The notes: generated from the sequence alone by a model not told the origin. A stretch of DNA of 35,195 bases from Bradyrhizobiaceae bacterium (GCA_024103135.1 JAGFIZ010000056.1:1-35195), one strand, 5' to 3'; shown: positions 15,351 through 24,051, numbered from the stretch's first letter. A program made the numbers and translations.

Positions 15351-16312
15351 ACCAAACTGAGCTCACAGAGTTGGTCAAGGATGCTGCAATTGACTGCGGC
15401 TTCCACGCTGTGGGTGTCGCCGAAGCGGTGCCGCTGGTTGATCCGATCAACCGATACCAGCAGTGGCTTGACAACGGTTATCATGGCATGCTGCAGTACA
15501 TGGAGCGGAATGTAGATGTGCGAGCTGATGTTACGCGAATGCTCGATGGTGCGCAAAGCGTCATTGTTGTCGCAATGAACTACTACACCGACCACCAGCA
15601 TGCACCAGAGGCTGACGGAAAGATTTCCCGCTATGCGTGGGGCGATGACTATCACGACATCATGCGGCCGATGCTCAATACGCTATGCGAACGTATCGAC
15701 CTCCTGGTGCCGGGCAGTACATCGCGTGGTGTGGTCGACACCACGCCCGTGCTTGAGAAAGAGTGGGCCGTGCGAGCAGGATTGGGCTGGCAGGGCAAGC
15801 ACACACTTGTCCTCCGTAGGGACATCGGCTCCTGGTTCTTTCTTGGCATCGTCATCACCACAGCCAAGCTCGTACCCGACAGACCCATGGACGAGTTCTG
15901 CGGCACCTGCACTGCCTGCATCGATGCATGTCCCACGCAAGCCATCGTGCAGCCCAACCTGCTTGATGCTACCCGTTGCATCTCATACTGGACCATCGAG
16001 GTAAAGCCAGAACACCAGATGCCCCAGGAAATCGTCAATGGCCTCGAACATTGGTTGTTCGGCTGCGATATCTGTCAGGAAGTATGTCCATGGAATCGCT
16101 TTCAACAACCAACAACAGAACCAAGTTTTCAACCCAGATTTAACGTACTATCAATCTCGCCAGCCTCCCTTGTAGATTTGCAGCAGGCCGATTTTGTTGA
16201 GCGCTTTCGCAAGAGTCCACTCAAGCGCCCCAAGCTTGCAGGCCTACAGCGCAATGCCCGCACATTGATGGGGGAGGGGGCGAAGGATTACGGAGACTAT
16301 GAACACGACTGA
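15347..16312 (+). CDS. queG: epoxyqueuosine reductase QueG
   Basis: 321 aa. It performs the last step of queuosine synthesis, reducing epoxyqueuosine in tRNA using cobalamin and two [4Fe-4S] clusters. Seen are the N-terminal [25 protein letters not shown], catalytic-region [13 protein letters not shown], the first ferredoxin cluster [12 protein letters not shown] (from residue 185) and the second [11 protein letters not shown] (from 240). Start chosen: GTG 15347, overlapping the upstream stop as GTGA, like lpxA; an in-frame start at 15311 would add 12 residues inside the hydrolase gene. The usual C-terminal HEAT-like extension is absent, as in many short QueG proteins. It overlaps trxB by 14 bases. 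Confidence 0.94.
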   Translation: MNQTELTELVKDAAIDCGFHAVGVAEAVPLVDPINRYQQWLDNGYHGMLQYMERNVDVRADVTRMLDGAQSVIVVAMNYYTDHQHAPEADGKISRYAWGDDYHDIMRPMLNTLCERIDLLVPGSTSRGVVDTTPVLEKEWAVRAGLGWQGKHTLVLRRDIGSWFFLGIVITTAKLVPDRPMDEFCGTCTACIDACPTQAIVQPNLLDATRCISYWTIEVKPEHQMPQEIVNGLEHWLFGCDICQEVCPWNRFQQPTTEPSFQPRFNVLSISPASLVDLQQADFVERFRKSPLKRPKLAGLQRNARTLMGEGAKDYGDYEHD

Positions 16313-17240
16313 CACAGACATTGCCATTATCGGATCGGGTCCTGCAGGCTTTACCGCTGCCTTGTACGCCAGCCGCTCAAATCTGAGCGTCGTGGTTTTC
16401 GAGGGCGTGCAGCCAGGTGGACAGCTTACGATTACCACGGATGTAGAGAACTATCCTGGCTTTGAACATGGGATACTTGGACCAGAGTTGATGGACGTGA
16501 TGCGCAAGCAAGCCCATCGGTTCGGTGCAACATCACGGTACGAGACCATTGCACGCGTAGACTTTTCTCAACGACCCTTTACGTTGTGGAATGAGCGTGG
16601 TGACCAGACGCGAGCCAAGGCCGTCATCATTGCCACTGGTGCAAGTGCCAAGCTTCTTGGCGTACCTGGAGAGTCCGAGTACATGGGCTATGGCGTGAGT
16701 GCCTGCGCAACCTGCGATGGCTTCTTCTTCCGCGAGCAACCGGTGTTCATCATCGGTGGTGGCGATACGGCCATGGAAGAAGCGATCTACCTGACCAAGT
16801 TTGCTTCGAAGGTTACCATCGTACACCGCAGACGAGACTTCCGTGCCTCGCGTATCATGCTGGAGAGAGCACAGAGTAATCCGAAGATCGACTTCATGCT
16901 TGACAGTGTAGTCGAGGAATACCTTGGTGCTACGAACGGACACCTTAAGCAACTCACTCATCTTCGCATTCGCAATACCGTCACGAACGATGTGCAGGAT
17001 GTCCCAGCTAGCGGTGTGTTCGTAGCCATTGGACATCAGCCGAACACGCAGTTGTTTTCTGGCATTCTTGATATGGACGACGTTGGCTACATCCAGACGA
17101 AGGGAAAGAGTAGTCAGACCAACATCCCTGGTGTGTTCGCTTGTGGTGACGCCCAGGACAGTGTCTACCGTCAGGCAATTACTGCTGCCGGATCGGGATG
17201 TATGGCAGCCATCGACGCAGAACGCTGGTTAGGTCACTAA
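16299..17240 (+). CDS. trxB: thioredoxin-disulfide reductase
   Basis: 313 aa flavoenzyme that uses NADPH to reduce thioredoxin. It has the FAD-binding [15 protein letters not shown] near the N-terminus, the redox pair Cys136-Ala-Thr-Cys139 ([10 protein letters not shown]), the NADPH-binding [13 protein letters not shown] and [10 protein letters not shown], and the late FAD contact [15 protein letters not shown]. All hallmarks and length are typical. The start lies inside the queG 3' end. A strong bidirectional hairpin follows at 17257-17283. Confidence 0.96.
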   Translation: MNTTDTDIAIIGSGPAGFTAALYASRSNLSVVVFEGVQPGGQLTITTDVENYPGFEHGILGPELMDVMRKQAHRFGATSRYETIARVDFSQRPFTLWNERGDQTRAKAVIIATGASAKLLGVPGESEYMGYGVSACATCDGFFFREQPVFIIGGGDTAMEEAIYLTKFASKVTIVHRRRDFRASRIMLERAQSNPKIDFMLDSVVEEYLGATNGHLKQLTHLRIRNTVTNDVQDVPASGVFVAIGHQPNTQLFSGILDMDDVGYIQTKGKSSQTNIPGVFACGDAQDSVYRQAITAAGSGCMAAIDAERWLGH

Positions 17241-17256
17241 GAAAGTATCTCACGCA

Positions 17257-17283
17257 AGGCTGTGGGGGACGCCTCCACGGCCT
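17257..17283. terminator. bidirectional hairpin between convergent trxB and the vWA-OmpA-SPOR gene
   Basis: A 12-pair stem (two G-T wobbles) pairs 17257-17268 with 17272-17283, loop ACG; core GTGG and CCAC. It sits midway between the two stop codons. No long T-run on either side, but position and strength fit a shared terminator. Confidence 0.6.
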
Positions 17284-17293
17284 AAGCATGTAA

Positions 17294-18883
17294 TCAACGG
17301 ATGGTGTACTCCTTTACACCATGCTGCTTTAGCCCCTTACCGGCCTTCTCTGCATCTGTGCGTGTTGCATAGCCCCAGAGGACAACGTTGCACTGCGGCA
17401 TGCCTTCAATAACAACTGGCTCAAAGTATGCTTTGTAGCCCTTCTTTGTCCACCACTGTACGCGACTTGCGGCCTTTTCTTCACTCGGCACATGTTCGAC
17501 GGCAATCGTGTAAGGGAGATCCGTCGGATTCAGGTACATGGCCTCGACGCGATTGTTGAGCAGGCGTTGTGACCCGTCCATTTGCAGGAAGTACATGGGC
17601 TTGGAGTTCCCAGCCGATTCGATTTCCAATTGATGTGTTGCTACACCAAGAGCGGTCAGGAAACCGGCAACGTTCTCTGCTCTATCTCGACCGCGAAGTA
17701 CAGCGTTCGTGGTAATGTCCTGTGCAACGTGTCCGGTTATTCGAATGCGTTTGTTAGGGTTTGCAACTAGGTCGGCTGCAACGTCTTCGAGAATGACGTT
17801 GTAGCTACGCAGACCACGATCCGTGTTATCGGAGAAAGCAGCGATGACGGCTGTAGTTGTTCTGTATTCGTGATCGCGTAGGTCAACGACCATCGTGTCG
17901 GTCAGCGAACTGCCACCTTCTTCTGTCCATGAAAGTCGAACTACGGCTTCGTCGCATGATGCAGGTAGGGGGCTTGTTGACGTGATCGTGACGTGGTGCT
18001 TTGCACTATAGAGAATCTCGCGAATGATTTGACCAGCTACGCTAACACTTTCTGGTGTGATCGTGTACAGACGTCCACCAGTACCCGTACTTAGGTAGCG
18101 GTAGACATGTCCGTACGGACTCATCCCGATTCTTACGACGTAGATTCTTGTTCCGGTACCACGGGCCTGCTTCACAATGTCCTGCGTTGAGTAGGCAAGC
18201 GAAGCAAGGTCATTGCTTGCCGTAACAAGGATCAAGATGTTGTTTGATTTGTCACGTCCCCATTCCTCCATCGTGTGCATCATTGCGCTGTATACGGCTG
18301 GGATGCCCTCTGGGTCAGAAACACTATCGGCGACTACGAGTTCGCTGGCTTCAAGCAGACTTACGTTGGTGCAGAGGGGATGTATGTGGTGGTCGAACGT
18401 CGAGATACTTACAAGGTCACTACCGCTCATGGTCGGAAGAACATCCTGGATGCTTCTAACAACGTCTCGAGCAGTATTCTGTGACACAACGCTATTGTCG
18501 ATCAATACGGCGACCTTCGACGGCGCATCACCAGCCTGCCAGGCATGTTCACTTACGGTATGTGGCGTGTAGGTGGACAATGCCGCATCAACACAACCAA
18601 CCTGTGTTTGCCAAGCTCCACGGTCGACCAGTGCTCCCATGGCATTCCCATACTCGTCGATGAGTACCGCTTGAACCGTGACATCGTTGCCCTTGCGTTG
18701 GATAGCGACAATATGTACTGCCGATGGCGCTGCTGCCGAACTCCCGATGCCGCGCATGTAGGAGCTAGTGGTAGTGCTGGAACCAGGCAGATCTGGTCCC
18801 GTGCTTACTTGGTCTTGCGCAGCTAAACTGCTGACAAGGATGACGGTGGCGAGAATGGTTGCAGGTAGTCGAGTTAGGACCAT
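17294..18883 (-). CDS. secreted vWA - OmpA - SPOR multidomain protein
   Basis: 529 aa. Signal peptide about 1-22 (VSSLAAQD). Residues about 122-295 have the von Willebrand A pattern: VAVLIDNSVVSQNTARDVV, DLVSISTFDHHIHPL, NNILILVTASNDL and RIYVVRIG; the MIDAS reads DNSVV rather than DxSxS, so metal binding is uncertain. Residues about 345-450 form an OmpA-type peptidoglycan-binding domain (IRITGHVAQD, RGRDRAENVAGFL, NNRVEAMY). Residues about 457-529 fit a SPOR domain, which binds septal, stem-stripped peptidoglycan. All three point to the periplasmic cell wall. It follows the short ClpB-like gene by one base. The role is not known; an envelope scaffold is inferred. Confidence 0.78.
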   Translation of the reverse strand: MVLTRLPATILATVILVSSLAAQDQVSTGPDLPGSSTTTSSYMRGIGSSAAAPSAVHIVAIQRKGNDVTVQAVLIDEYGNAMGALVDRGAWQTQVGCVDAALSTYTPHTVSEHAWQAGDAPSKVAVLIDNSVVSQNTARDVVRSIQDVLPTMSGSDLVSISTFDHHIHPLCTNVSLLEASELVVADSVSDPEGIPAVYSAMMHTMEEWGRDKSNNILILVTASNDLASLAYSTQDIVKQARGTGTRIYVVRIGMSPYGHVYRYLSTGTGGRLYTITPESVSVAGQIIREILYSAKHHVTITSTSPLPASCDEAVVRLSWTEEGGSSLTDTMVVDLRDHEYRTTTAVIAAFSDNTDRGLRSYNVILEDVAADLVANPNKRIRITGHVAQDITTNAVLRGRDRAENVAGFLTALGVATHQLEIESAGNSKPMYFLQMDGSQRLLNNRVEAMYLNPTDLPYTIAVEHVPSEEKAASRVQWWTKKGYKAYFEPVVIEGMPQCNVVLWGYATRTDAEKAGKGLKQHGVKEYTIR

Positions 18884-18884
18884 G

Positions 18885-20222
18885 CTAGTGTTGTATTGGT
18901 GCTGGCGTTCGAACGGTAAAGGTCACCTGTCCGCTGTCGGTACAACCAACATCGACGGTGTCTCCTGCCGAAACTTCTGCACCAAGCACCTTTAATGCAA
19001 GCGGATCGGCAAGATATCTCTGAATAACCCGCTTTAGCGGACGTGCACCAAACTGCACATCGTACCCTCTGCGGGCAAGCCAATCCACACAGTCGTCACT
19101 CACGATCAGTTCGATATTGTTCTCCTTCAGGCGCTGTGCGACAGCAGCAATCTGCAGTTGTGCAATGCGAGCAACTTCCGACGGAACCAATGGCTGGAAG
19201 AGGATGACTTCGTCAATCCTGTTCAAGAACTCTGGTCGTAGCTGCTTCTTTAGCAGGGCGACGATGGAGGTGCGGAGCTGACTCATCACCTCATGACGGT
19301 TCTCCTCGGTGATTTCGAGGAGCTTCTCCTGCATCACGTCGGTGCCTAGGTTCGAGGTCATGATGATGATGGCATTCCTGAAGTCGACAACACGTCCTTG
19401 ACTGTCGGTAAGGCGTCCGTCATCCAGGACTTGGAGCAGGACGTTGAAGACGTCAGGATGTGCCTTCTCGATTTCGTCAAGCAGTACCACGCTGTAGGGC
19501 CTGCGTCGTACGGCCTCGGTAAGCTGTCCACCTTCTTCATAACCAACATAACCAGGAGGAGCACCAATGAGCCGAGAGACGGCATGCTTCTCCATGTACT
19601 CGCTCATGTCAATGCGCACGAGTGCATTCTCGTCGTCAAACAAGAACTCGGCCAGAGCACGTGCCATCTCCGTCTTTCCAACGCCCGTAGAGCCAAGGAA
19701 GATGAAGGAACCTACTGGACGTTTGGTGTCCTGCAGTCCGGCACGACTACGACGGATGGCATTCGACACGGCGGTAATTGCCTCGTCCTGACCTACCACA
19801 CGTTCATGCAAGCGGTCTTCCATACGAAGGAGCTTGGTACGTTCGGTTTCCAACATTCGTTGGACAGGTATCCCCGTCCACTTTTCTACGACCTCGGCAA
19901 TGTCTTCCGTGCCGATCTCTTCCTTGAGGAGGGCAGAGCCCTTCTGCAGCTCGACGAGTTGAGAGTTGGCTTCGTCCAACCGGTGCTGCAGGTCTGGGAG
20001 TTTGCCGTAGCGAATCTCGGCCACACGAGCGTAGTCACCCTCACGCTCGACCTCGGCGGCTTCGAGCTTGAGTTGCTCGATGTCGCTCTTGAGTCCGCGT
20101 ATGGTTTGAATGTGGAGCTTCTCCGTCTCCCAACGCGACCGTAAGTCTTCTCGCTCTACGGTGAGTTGTGCCAGCTCCTTTTCGATTTCTTCTAGTCGTT
20201 TACGTGTTGCTGTACTGTCCAT
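18885..20222 (-). CDS. half-length ClpB-like AAA+ protein (second half of M domain plus NBD2)
   Basis: 445 aa against about 860 for ClpB. The N-domain, NBD1 and first half of the coiled-coil M domain are absent. Residues 1-100 match the end of the M domain (RKRLEEIEKELAQL, EGDYARVAEIRYGKLPDL). The second nucleotide-binding domain is complete: Walker A GSTGVGKT 177-184, pore loop GYVGY 224-228, Walker B VVLLDE 245-250, sensor-1 Asn291, arginine finger Arg335 and sensor-2 GAR 392-394. The ATG at 20222 has AAGGA 7 bases upstream, and an in-frame TTG at 20240 is less likely. The bases beyond encode no NBD1 in any frame; they carry the divergent plsY promoter. It appears functional as an unusual single-ring unfoldase, or is a decayed remnant; it is co-transcribed with the vWA gene. 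Confidence 0.88.
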   Translation of the reverse strand: MDSTATRKRLEEIEKELAQLTVEREDLRSRWETEKLHIQTIRGLKSDIEQLKLEAAEVEREGDYARVAEIRYGKLPDLQHRLDEANSQLVELQKGSALLKEEIGTEDIAEVVEKWTGIPVQRMLETERTKLLRMEDRLHERVVGQDEAITAVSNAIRRSRAGLQDTKRPVGSFIFLGSTGVGKTEMARALAEFLFDDENALVRIDMSEYMEKHAVSRLIGAPPGYVGYEEGGQLTEAVRRRPYSVVLLDEIEKAHPDVFNVLLQVLDDGRLTDSQGRVVDFRNAIIIMTSNLGTDVMQEKLLEITEENRHEVMSQLRTSIVALLKKQLRPEFLNRIDEVILFQPLVPSEVARIAQLQIAAVAQRLKENNIELIVSDDCVDWLARRGYDVQFGARPLKRVIQRYLADPLALKVLGAEVSAGDTVDVGCTDSGQVTFTVRTPAPIQH

Positions 20223-20328
20223 CAATGAATCCTTACACAATCGTGCAATTCGTGTTCATGACTCTAAAGACGAATATGGGGTATTCTTATGCTTGGTTGA
20301 TTTGCACAGTGGTAGAATCGCTGTTGTG

Positions 20329-20336
20329 TATTTTTG
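20329..20336 (+). promoter_or_regulatory. -7 promoter element of plsY, probably leaderless
   Basis: TATTTTTG matches TAnnTTTG exactly, and 7 bases separate it from the plsY ATG at 20344, the same spacing as at ychF. A TTTG at 20301-20304 is a possible -33, though its 24-base spacer is long. No Shine-Dalgarno. Confidence 0.5.
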
Positions 20337-20343
20337 TATCTCT

Positions 20344-21027
20344 ATGGATCCACTCCTTCGACTTGTCATCATCATCGTCCAGAGCTACCTCATTGGCTCT
20401 ATCCCGACGGCACTCATCATCTCAAAGACATTCTTCGGAATGGACATCCGGGATCATGGTTCCGGAAACATGGGTAGCACCAACGTCTTTCGGGTGTTGG
20501 GGTGGAAGTGGGGCATCATTGTCCAGGCAGCCGACATTTTGAAAGGACTAACAGCGGTCCTCCTCGTAGCGCTCTTCTTCGAAACACAAATGCCCTTTGC
20601 CAACCGTACACCGTTCGAGGATGCAACGGTTGTCCAGTTGATTGCCGGTCTTGCTGCTGTGCTTGGGCATATGTTTTCCGTCTTCGCCGGCTTCCGTGGC
20701 GGGAAAGGTATTAACACATCGTTGGGGATGCTCATTGCCATTGCACCGGTCGAAGTAGCTGTTGCCCTTGGCATCTTTCTGCTCCTGCTCTTTGCGTCTG
20801 GCTACGTAAGTCTAGGTTCGATCATCGCCGCCGTCAGCGTGCCAAGCACGATGGCCATACGTCACAACATCCTAGGCGTGCAGATCGAGGGATACCAGAT
20901 CGTTGTCCACGCCTGCTTGCTCCTGGCCTTCATCGTGATCTGGGCTCATCGTAAGAATATCCATCGACTGATGAGCGGTACGGAGAACCGCTTTACCAAG
21001 CTACAGTTGTTCCGCCGGAAGGCCTAA
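20344..21027 (+). CDS. plsY: glycerol-3-phosphate acyltransferase PlsY
   Basis: 227 aa integral membrane enzyme that transfers an acyl group from acyl-phosphate to glycerol-3-phosphate, the first step of phospholipid synthesis. Motifs: YLIGSIPTALI, HGSGNMGSTNVFRVLG (PlsY motif 1), GHMFSVFAGFRGGKGINTS (motif 2, substrate binding) and SGYVSLGSI. About five to seven hydrophobic helices are visible. ATG 20344 is chosen because the canonical N-terminus (MDPLLRLV) begins there and the promoter box lies just before it; the open frame extends much further back but without sense. gpsA, which makes its substrate, follows after 27 bases. Confidence 0.95.
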   Translation: MDPLLRLVIIIVQSYLIGSIPTALIISKTFFGMDIRDHGSGNMGSTNVFRVLGWKWGIIVQAADILKGLTAVLLVALFFETQMPFANRTPFEDATVVQLIAGLAAVLGHMFSVFAGFRGGKGINTSLGMLIAIAPVEVAVALGIFLLLLFASGYVSLGSIIAAVSVPSTMAIRHNILGVQIEGYQIVVHACLLLAFIVIWAHRKNIHRLMSGTENRFTKLQLFRRKA

Positions 21028-21054
21028 TACCCACGTCTGTCAGGGGGCTTTGGA

Positions 21055-22059
21055 ATGCGCATTGGCGTTATTGGTGCAGGTGCCTGGGGAACAGCATTGG
21101 CAACCGTTGCCGTCGAAGGTAACCACGAGGTGCTCATGTGGGCACGTGAAGCAGAGGTGGTGGAGTCGGTTCGGCATACGCACGTCAACACCGTCTACCT
21201 GGCCGACGTGCCATTGCCCCCTTCCTTGGGGGTGACCAATGATTTGCATGATCTTGCTAACTGCGAAGTCATCATCCATGCAACGCCTACACAGTTTGCA
21301 CGACGTGTGCTAACGGATGCACAGGCGGCCGGTGTTCTTGCGAATGCAACGCTTGTGACGGCTGCAAAAGGCGTCGAACTCGTTACCCACAAGCTGCTCC
21401 ATGAAATCGTTGCTGAGGTTGCACCTGGAGTAGGGGAGTTTGTGGTGTTAAGTGGACCCAGCCATGCGGAAGAGGTCGTGCGCAGAATGCCAACGACCGT
21501 GGTCTGTGCAAGCTTGAACCTCGAAGCTGCAACCAAGGTTCAGTCACTGCTCCATACGGAGTTCTTCCGCGTGTATACGTCGACCGATGTGACAGGCGTG
21601 GAGATCTGTGGCGCATTGAAAAACGTCATTGCCATTGCTGCCGGGATCGTGGATGGGGCAGGAATGGGCGATAATACCAAGGCAGCGTTGATGACCCGAG
21701 GGTTGGCCGAGATAGCTCGTCTTGGTGCAGCCTTGAACGCCGAGCGCCAGACCTTCTACGGACTGGCCGGCATGGGTGACCTCATCGTCACGGCTGGCTC
21801 AAAACATAGTCGGAATCGCTATGTCGGTGAGCAAGTTGGTAAGGGACGTCGACTAGATGATGTCCTGGCATCGATGACCTCAGTTGCCGAAGGAGTGACG
21901 ACGACGACTGCGGCATTGGAGCTTGCCGCAGCACATAACGTGGAGTTACCCATCATCGAGCAAGTAGGCAAGGTCCTATTCCATGGGGCTAACCCGCTGG
22001 AGTCTATTCGCGAGTTGATGATGCGTCCTCTGACGCACGAAGATCCTGACTTAGCGTAA
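21055..22059 (+). CDS. gpsA: NAD(P)-dependent glycerol-3-phosphate dehydrogenase
   Basis: 334 aa; reduces dihydroxyacetone phosphate to sn-glycerol-3-phosphate for the PlsY reaction. N-terminal Rossmann motif GVIGAGAWGTALA, then TAAKGVE, LSGPSHAEEV (with the usual GPS-F/H-A-xEV), and the catalytic Lys in ICGALKNVIAIAAGIVDG, followed by GMGDNTKAALMTRGLAEI and GLAGMGDLIVT. All are typical and the length is normal. An AGGGGGCT motif ends 6 bases before the ATG, occupying the Shine-Dalgarno region. The 3' end overlaps the convergent xseB by 56 bases. Confidence 0.96.
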   Translation: MRIGVIGAGAWGTALATVAVEGNHEVLMWAREAEVVESVRHTHVNTVYLADVPLPPSLGVTNDLHDLANCEVIIHATPTQFARRVLTDAQAAGVLANATLVTAAKGVELVTHKLLHEIVAEVAPGVGEFVVLSGPSHAEEVVRRMPTTVVCASLNLEAATKVQSLLHTEFFRVYTSTDVTGVEICGALKNVIAIAAGIVDGAGMGDNTKAALMTRGLAEIARLGAALNAERQTFYGLAGMGDLIVTAGSKHSRNRYVGEQVGKGRRLDDVLASMTSVAEGVTTTTAALELAAAHNVELPIIEQVGKVLFHGANPLESIRELMMRPLTHEDPDLA

Positions 22060-22240
22060 TGATCCTGGCCTGAGCACCTTCGATGTACTCTCTGCATTGC
22101 CGTGCCAGCACCACACCCTCTTCGTAGATCGCTAGTTGCTCCTCGAGCGGAAGCGTCCCTCTATCAAGCAGATCGCCAATCTCTTCCAAGCGCTTCAGTT
22201 GTTCTTCGATTGAGCGTTGTTCCGTTGTCTTCTTAGCCAT
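22004..22240 (-). CDS. xseB: exodeoxyribonuclease VII small subunit
   Basis: 78 aa. The text SIEEQLKRLEEIGDLLDRGTLPLEEQLAIYEEGVVLARQC fits the XseB family: two helices with the conserved 'RLEEI...LE.G...LEE.L..YEEG..L...C' pattern. It wraps around XseA in the ssDNA exonuclease complex. The ATG at 22240 lies inside the end of xseA (8-base overlap), behind GGAGAA, so translation is coupled. Longer in-frame starts upstream lie within xseA and are rejected. The last 56 bases are antisense to the end of gpsA. Confidence 0.93.
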   Translation of the reverse strand: MAKKTTEQRSIEEQLKRLEEIGDLLDRGTLPLEEQLAIYEEGVVLARQCREYIEGAQARIITLSQDLRASEDASSTRE

Positions 22241-23543
22241 GGTGTTCTCCGTGAGCGTCCTGATTTGGTTGATGGTGATCAATGTGCTGTACCAGTACCG
22301 TTGCAGCGTCGTGCCAACGTCGTATCGTTAGCACATCGCCCAGCGTGAGAGGCTGTGAAACTGGTAGGGGGCTATGGTTTCGTTCAATGATGGCATAGCC
22401 AAGCTTAAGCGGACGATTAGGGTGAAGTGCTGCTAGGCGCTTGTCAAGCTGACCTACCAACGTAGTCATCGCTTGCAGGTTGCGCATGGTTGCTGACTGA
22501 ATCAGTTGCACGGTGCGGGATAACCGATCACGAAGTAGCTCAGCAAGACGCGACATGGCATTGTGCTGCCGGAGCGATTGTGCGTGAACCCGTTCCGAGA
22601 TAGATGCAAGTCTATCGCCAATGCGAAGTAGAGCTGTTCCTTGAGTAAAGTCTGCCACAAGGTCTAGCAGGTCAGTTGTCCGCGTTAGCACCACTCTCTT
22701 CATCTCATCTTCCAACTCGTCGACCATTTGCAACAATTCATTACTCGTGAAGGGAGTAACGAACTCTGCAGCAGCAGTGGGTGTCGGCGCTCGTCTGTCG
22801 GCAACAAAGTCGGCGATAGTATAATCGGTTTCATGTCCTACCGCCGAGATGATCGGCGTGTTGCACTCGACTATGGCACGAGCGACTTCTTCAGTGTTGA
22901 AGCTCCACAGGTCTTCTATGCTACCACCACCACGACCAATGATGATCACATCGACTTCACTGTCATCGAGTTGTCGGATTGCCCGTGCAATGTCTGCAGC
23001 GCTACCATCACCCTGGACCAAGGTCGGTCGAAGGACAACTTCAAGCGGCATGTACCGACGTTGAATGGTGGTGAGCATATCGTGCAAGGCAGCACCCGTG
23101 GCACTCGTTGCAATACCCACTCGTTGTGGGAATCGTGGGAGTGGACGTTTACGAGAATCATCGAACCAGCCCCTTGCCCCCAGTTCTGCCTTGAGTTTTT
23201 CGTAGGCCTTGTATAACGCTCCCACACCATCTGGGCGCATGAAGACGCAGTCGATCTGATAGTTTCCTCTGGCGGGGTAGACCGTGACACTCCCACCAAC
23301 AACCACGCTCATGCCATCGGTCGGATCAAACGGCAAGGTCCGTGAGCGCCACATCACACAGGAGATCTGTGCACCATCATCCTTGAGCGTGAAGTATCGA
23401 TGTCCGCTTGTATGTTGCTTGAAGTTGCTGACCTCACCTTTAACGAGCACCTCGTCGAAGTCTGTCTCCAGAACCGACTTGATCGCAAAGGTCAGTTCAG
23501 CCACCGACATTGTGCCAGTGGGCTGGCTTTCGCGTAAATTCAT
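22233..23543 (-). CDS. xseA: exodeoxyribonuclease VII large subunit
   Basis: 436 aa from ATG 23543. The N-terminal OB-fold contains VLVKGEVSNFKQHTSGHRYFTLKD and ISCVMWRSR. The catalytic domain includes LPRFPQRVGIATSATGAALHD, VDVIIIGRGGGSIEDLWSFN and ISAVGHETDYTIADFVADRRAPTPTAAAEF. A long coiled-coil region (about 270-375) and the C-terminal PLKLGYAIIER complete it. XseA degrades single-stranded DNA in repair. A -7-like TATGTTTG ends only 3 bases before ATG 23543, so the true start could be the in-frame ATG at 23510 (MSVAELTFAIK), which fits the family N-terminus better. xseB overlaps downstream. Confidence 0.94.
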   Translation of the reverse strand: MNLRESQPTGTMSVAELTFAIKSVLETDFDEVLVKGEVSNFKQHTSGHRYFTLKDDGAQISCVMWRSRTLPFDPTDGMSVVVGGSVTVYPARGNYQIDCVFMRPDGVGALYKAYEKLKAELGARGWFDDSRKRPLPRFPQRVGIATSATGAALHDMLTTIQRRYMPLEVVLRPTLVQGDGSAADIARAIRQLDDSEVDVIIIGRGGGSIEDLWSFNTEEVARAIVECNTPIISAVGHETDYTIADFVADRRAPTPTAAAEFVTPFTSNELLQMVDELEDEMKRVVLTRTTDLLDLVADFTQGTALLRIGDRLASISERVHAQSLRQHNAMSRLAELLRDRLSRTVQLIQSATMRNLQAMTTLVGQLDKRLAALHPNRPLKLGYAIIERNHSPLPVSQPLTLGDVLTIRRWHDAATVLVQHIDHHQPNQDAHGEHHG

Positions 23544-23546
23544 CTT

Positions 23547-23554
23547 CAAACATA
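23547..23554 (-). promoter_or_regulatory. -7 promoter-like element upstream of xseA
   Basis: On the minus strand the sequence is TATGTTTG, an exact TAnnTTTG. It lies 3 bases before ATG 23543 and 36 before ATG 23510. If real, transcription starts within the first codons of the longer frame, favouring the shorter start. Confidence 0.35.
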
Positions 23555-23580
23555 CCCTTCAAACTTGTCAGACATCATCC

Positions 23581-24051
23581 ATGATTGGTTTTGGTTTCGA
23601 CGTACATGCTCTAGCCCCCTCCCAAACCCTTGTCCTTGGTGGGGTTACCATCCCATCGGAGTTGGGCACGATTGCACATAGCGATGGTGATGTGGTCTTC
23701 CATGCCTTGGTCGACGCCTTGCTTGGAGCATTAGCGTTGGGTGATATTGGCGAGCATTTTCCCGACTCCGACGTGCGGTGGAAGGGGGCTTCGAGTGACG
23801 TGTTTGTGGCGCATGCGGTTGATCTTGTGCGTGCCGAAGGATGCTCGATCGTTAACGTTGACTGCACACTCGTTCTCCAGGCGCCAAAGATTCTCCCGTA
23901 CAAGCAACAGATGCGTGAGAACATTGCACGCTTATGTGGTTTGCCTCTGAATCGTGTAAGTGTGAAAGCCACAACCAGCGAACACCTTGGCTATGTTGGC
24001 CGGAGCGAGGGTGTCCATGCGTGGGTTGTCTGCGAGGTTCAACCAGCATGA
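23581..24051 (+). CDS. ispF: 2-C-methyl-D-erythritol 2,4-cyclodiphosphate synthase
   Basis: 156 aa enzyme of the MEP isoprenoid pathway, upstream in metabolism of the uppS product in this window. It shows GFGFDVHAL with the metal ligands Asp7 and His9, LGGVTIP, the signature HSDGDVVFHALVDALLGA, DIGEHFPDSD, NVDCTLVLQAPKI and KATTSEHLGYVGRSEGV. Length and motifs are standard. ATG 23581 is chosen because MIGFGFDVH is the family start; the frame is open further back over xseA without meaning. The stop overlaps the kinase ATG (ATGA). Confidence 0.96.
   Translation: MIGFGFDVHALAPSQTLVLGGVTIPSELGTIAHSDGDVVFHALVDALLGALALGDIGEHFPDSDVRWKGASSDVFVAHAVDLVRAEGCSIVNVDCTLVLQAPKILPYKQQMRENIARLCGLPLNRVSVKATTSEHLGYVGRSEGVHAWVVCEVQPA

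Noticed and set aside
16270-16282. Another exact copy of AGGGGGCT
   Set aside because: Reads AGGGGGCG; counted only as a near match.
20110-20343. Long N-terminal extension of PlsY
   Set aside because: This is antisense to the ClpB-like gene and upstream of a promoter box; the family N-terminus starts at 20344.
20223-20343. Frameshifted remainder of ClpB upstream of the short gene
   Set aside because: No frame shows NBD1 or M-domain text; stops occur early and a divergent promoter is present.
23164-23178. C-rich stretch resembling the octamer (CCCCTTGCCCCC)
   Set aside because: Does not contain AGCCCCCT or AGGGGGCT.
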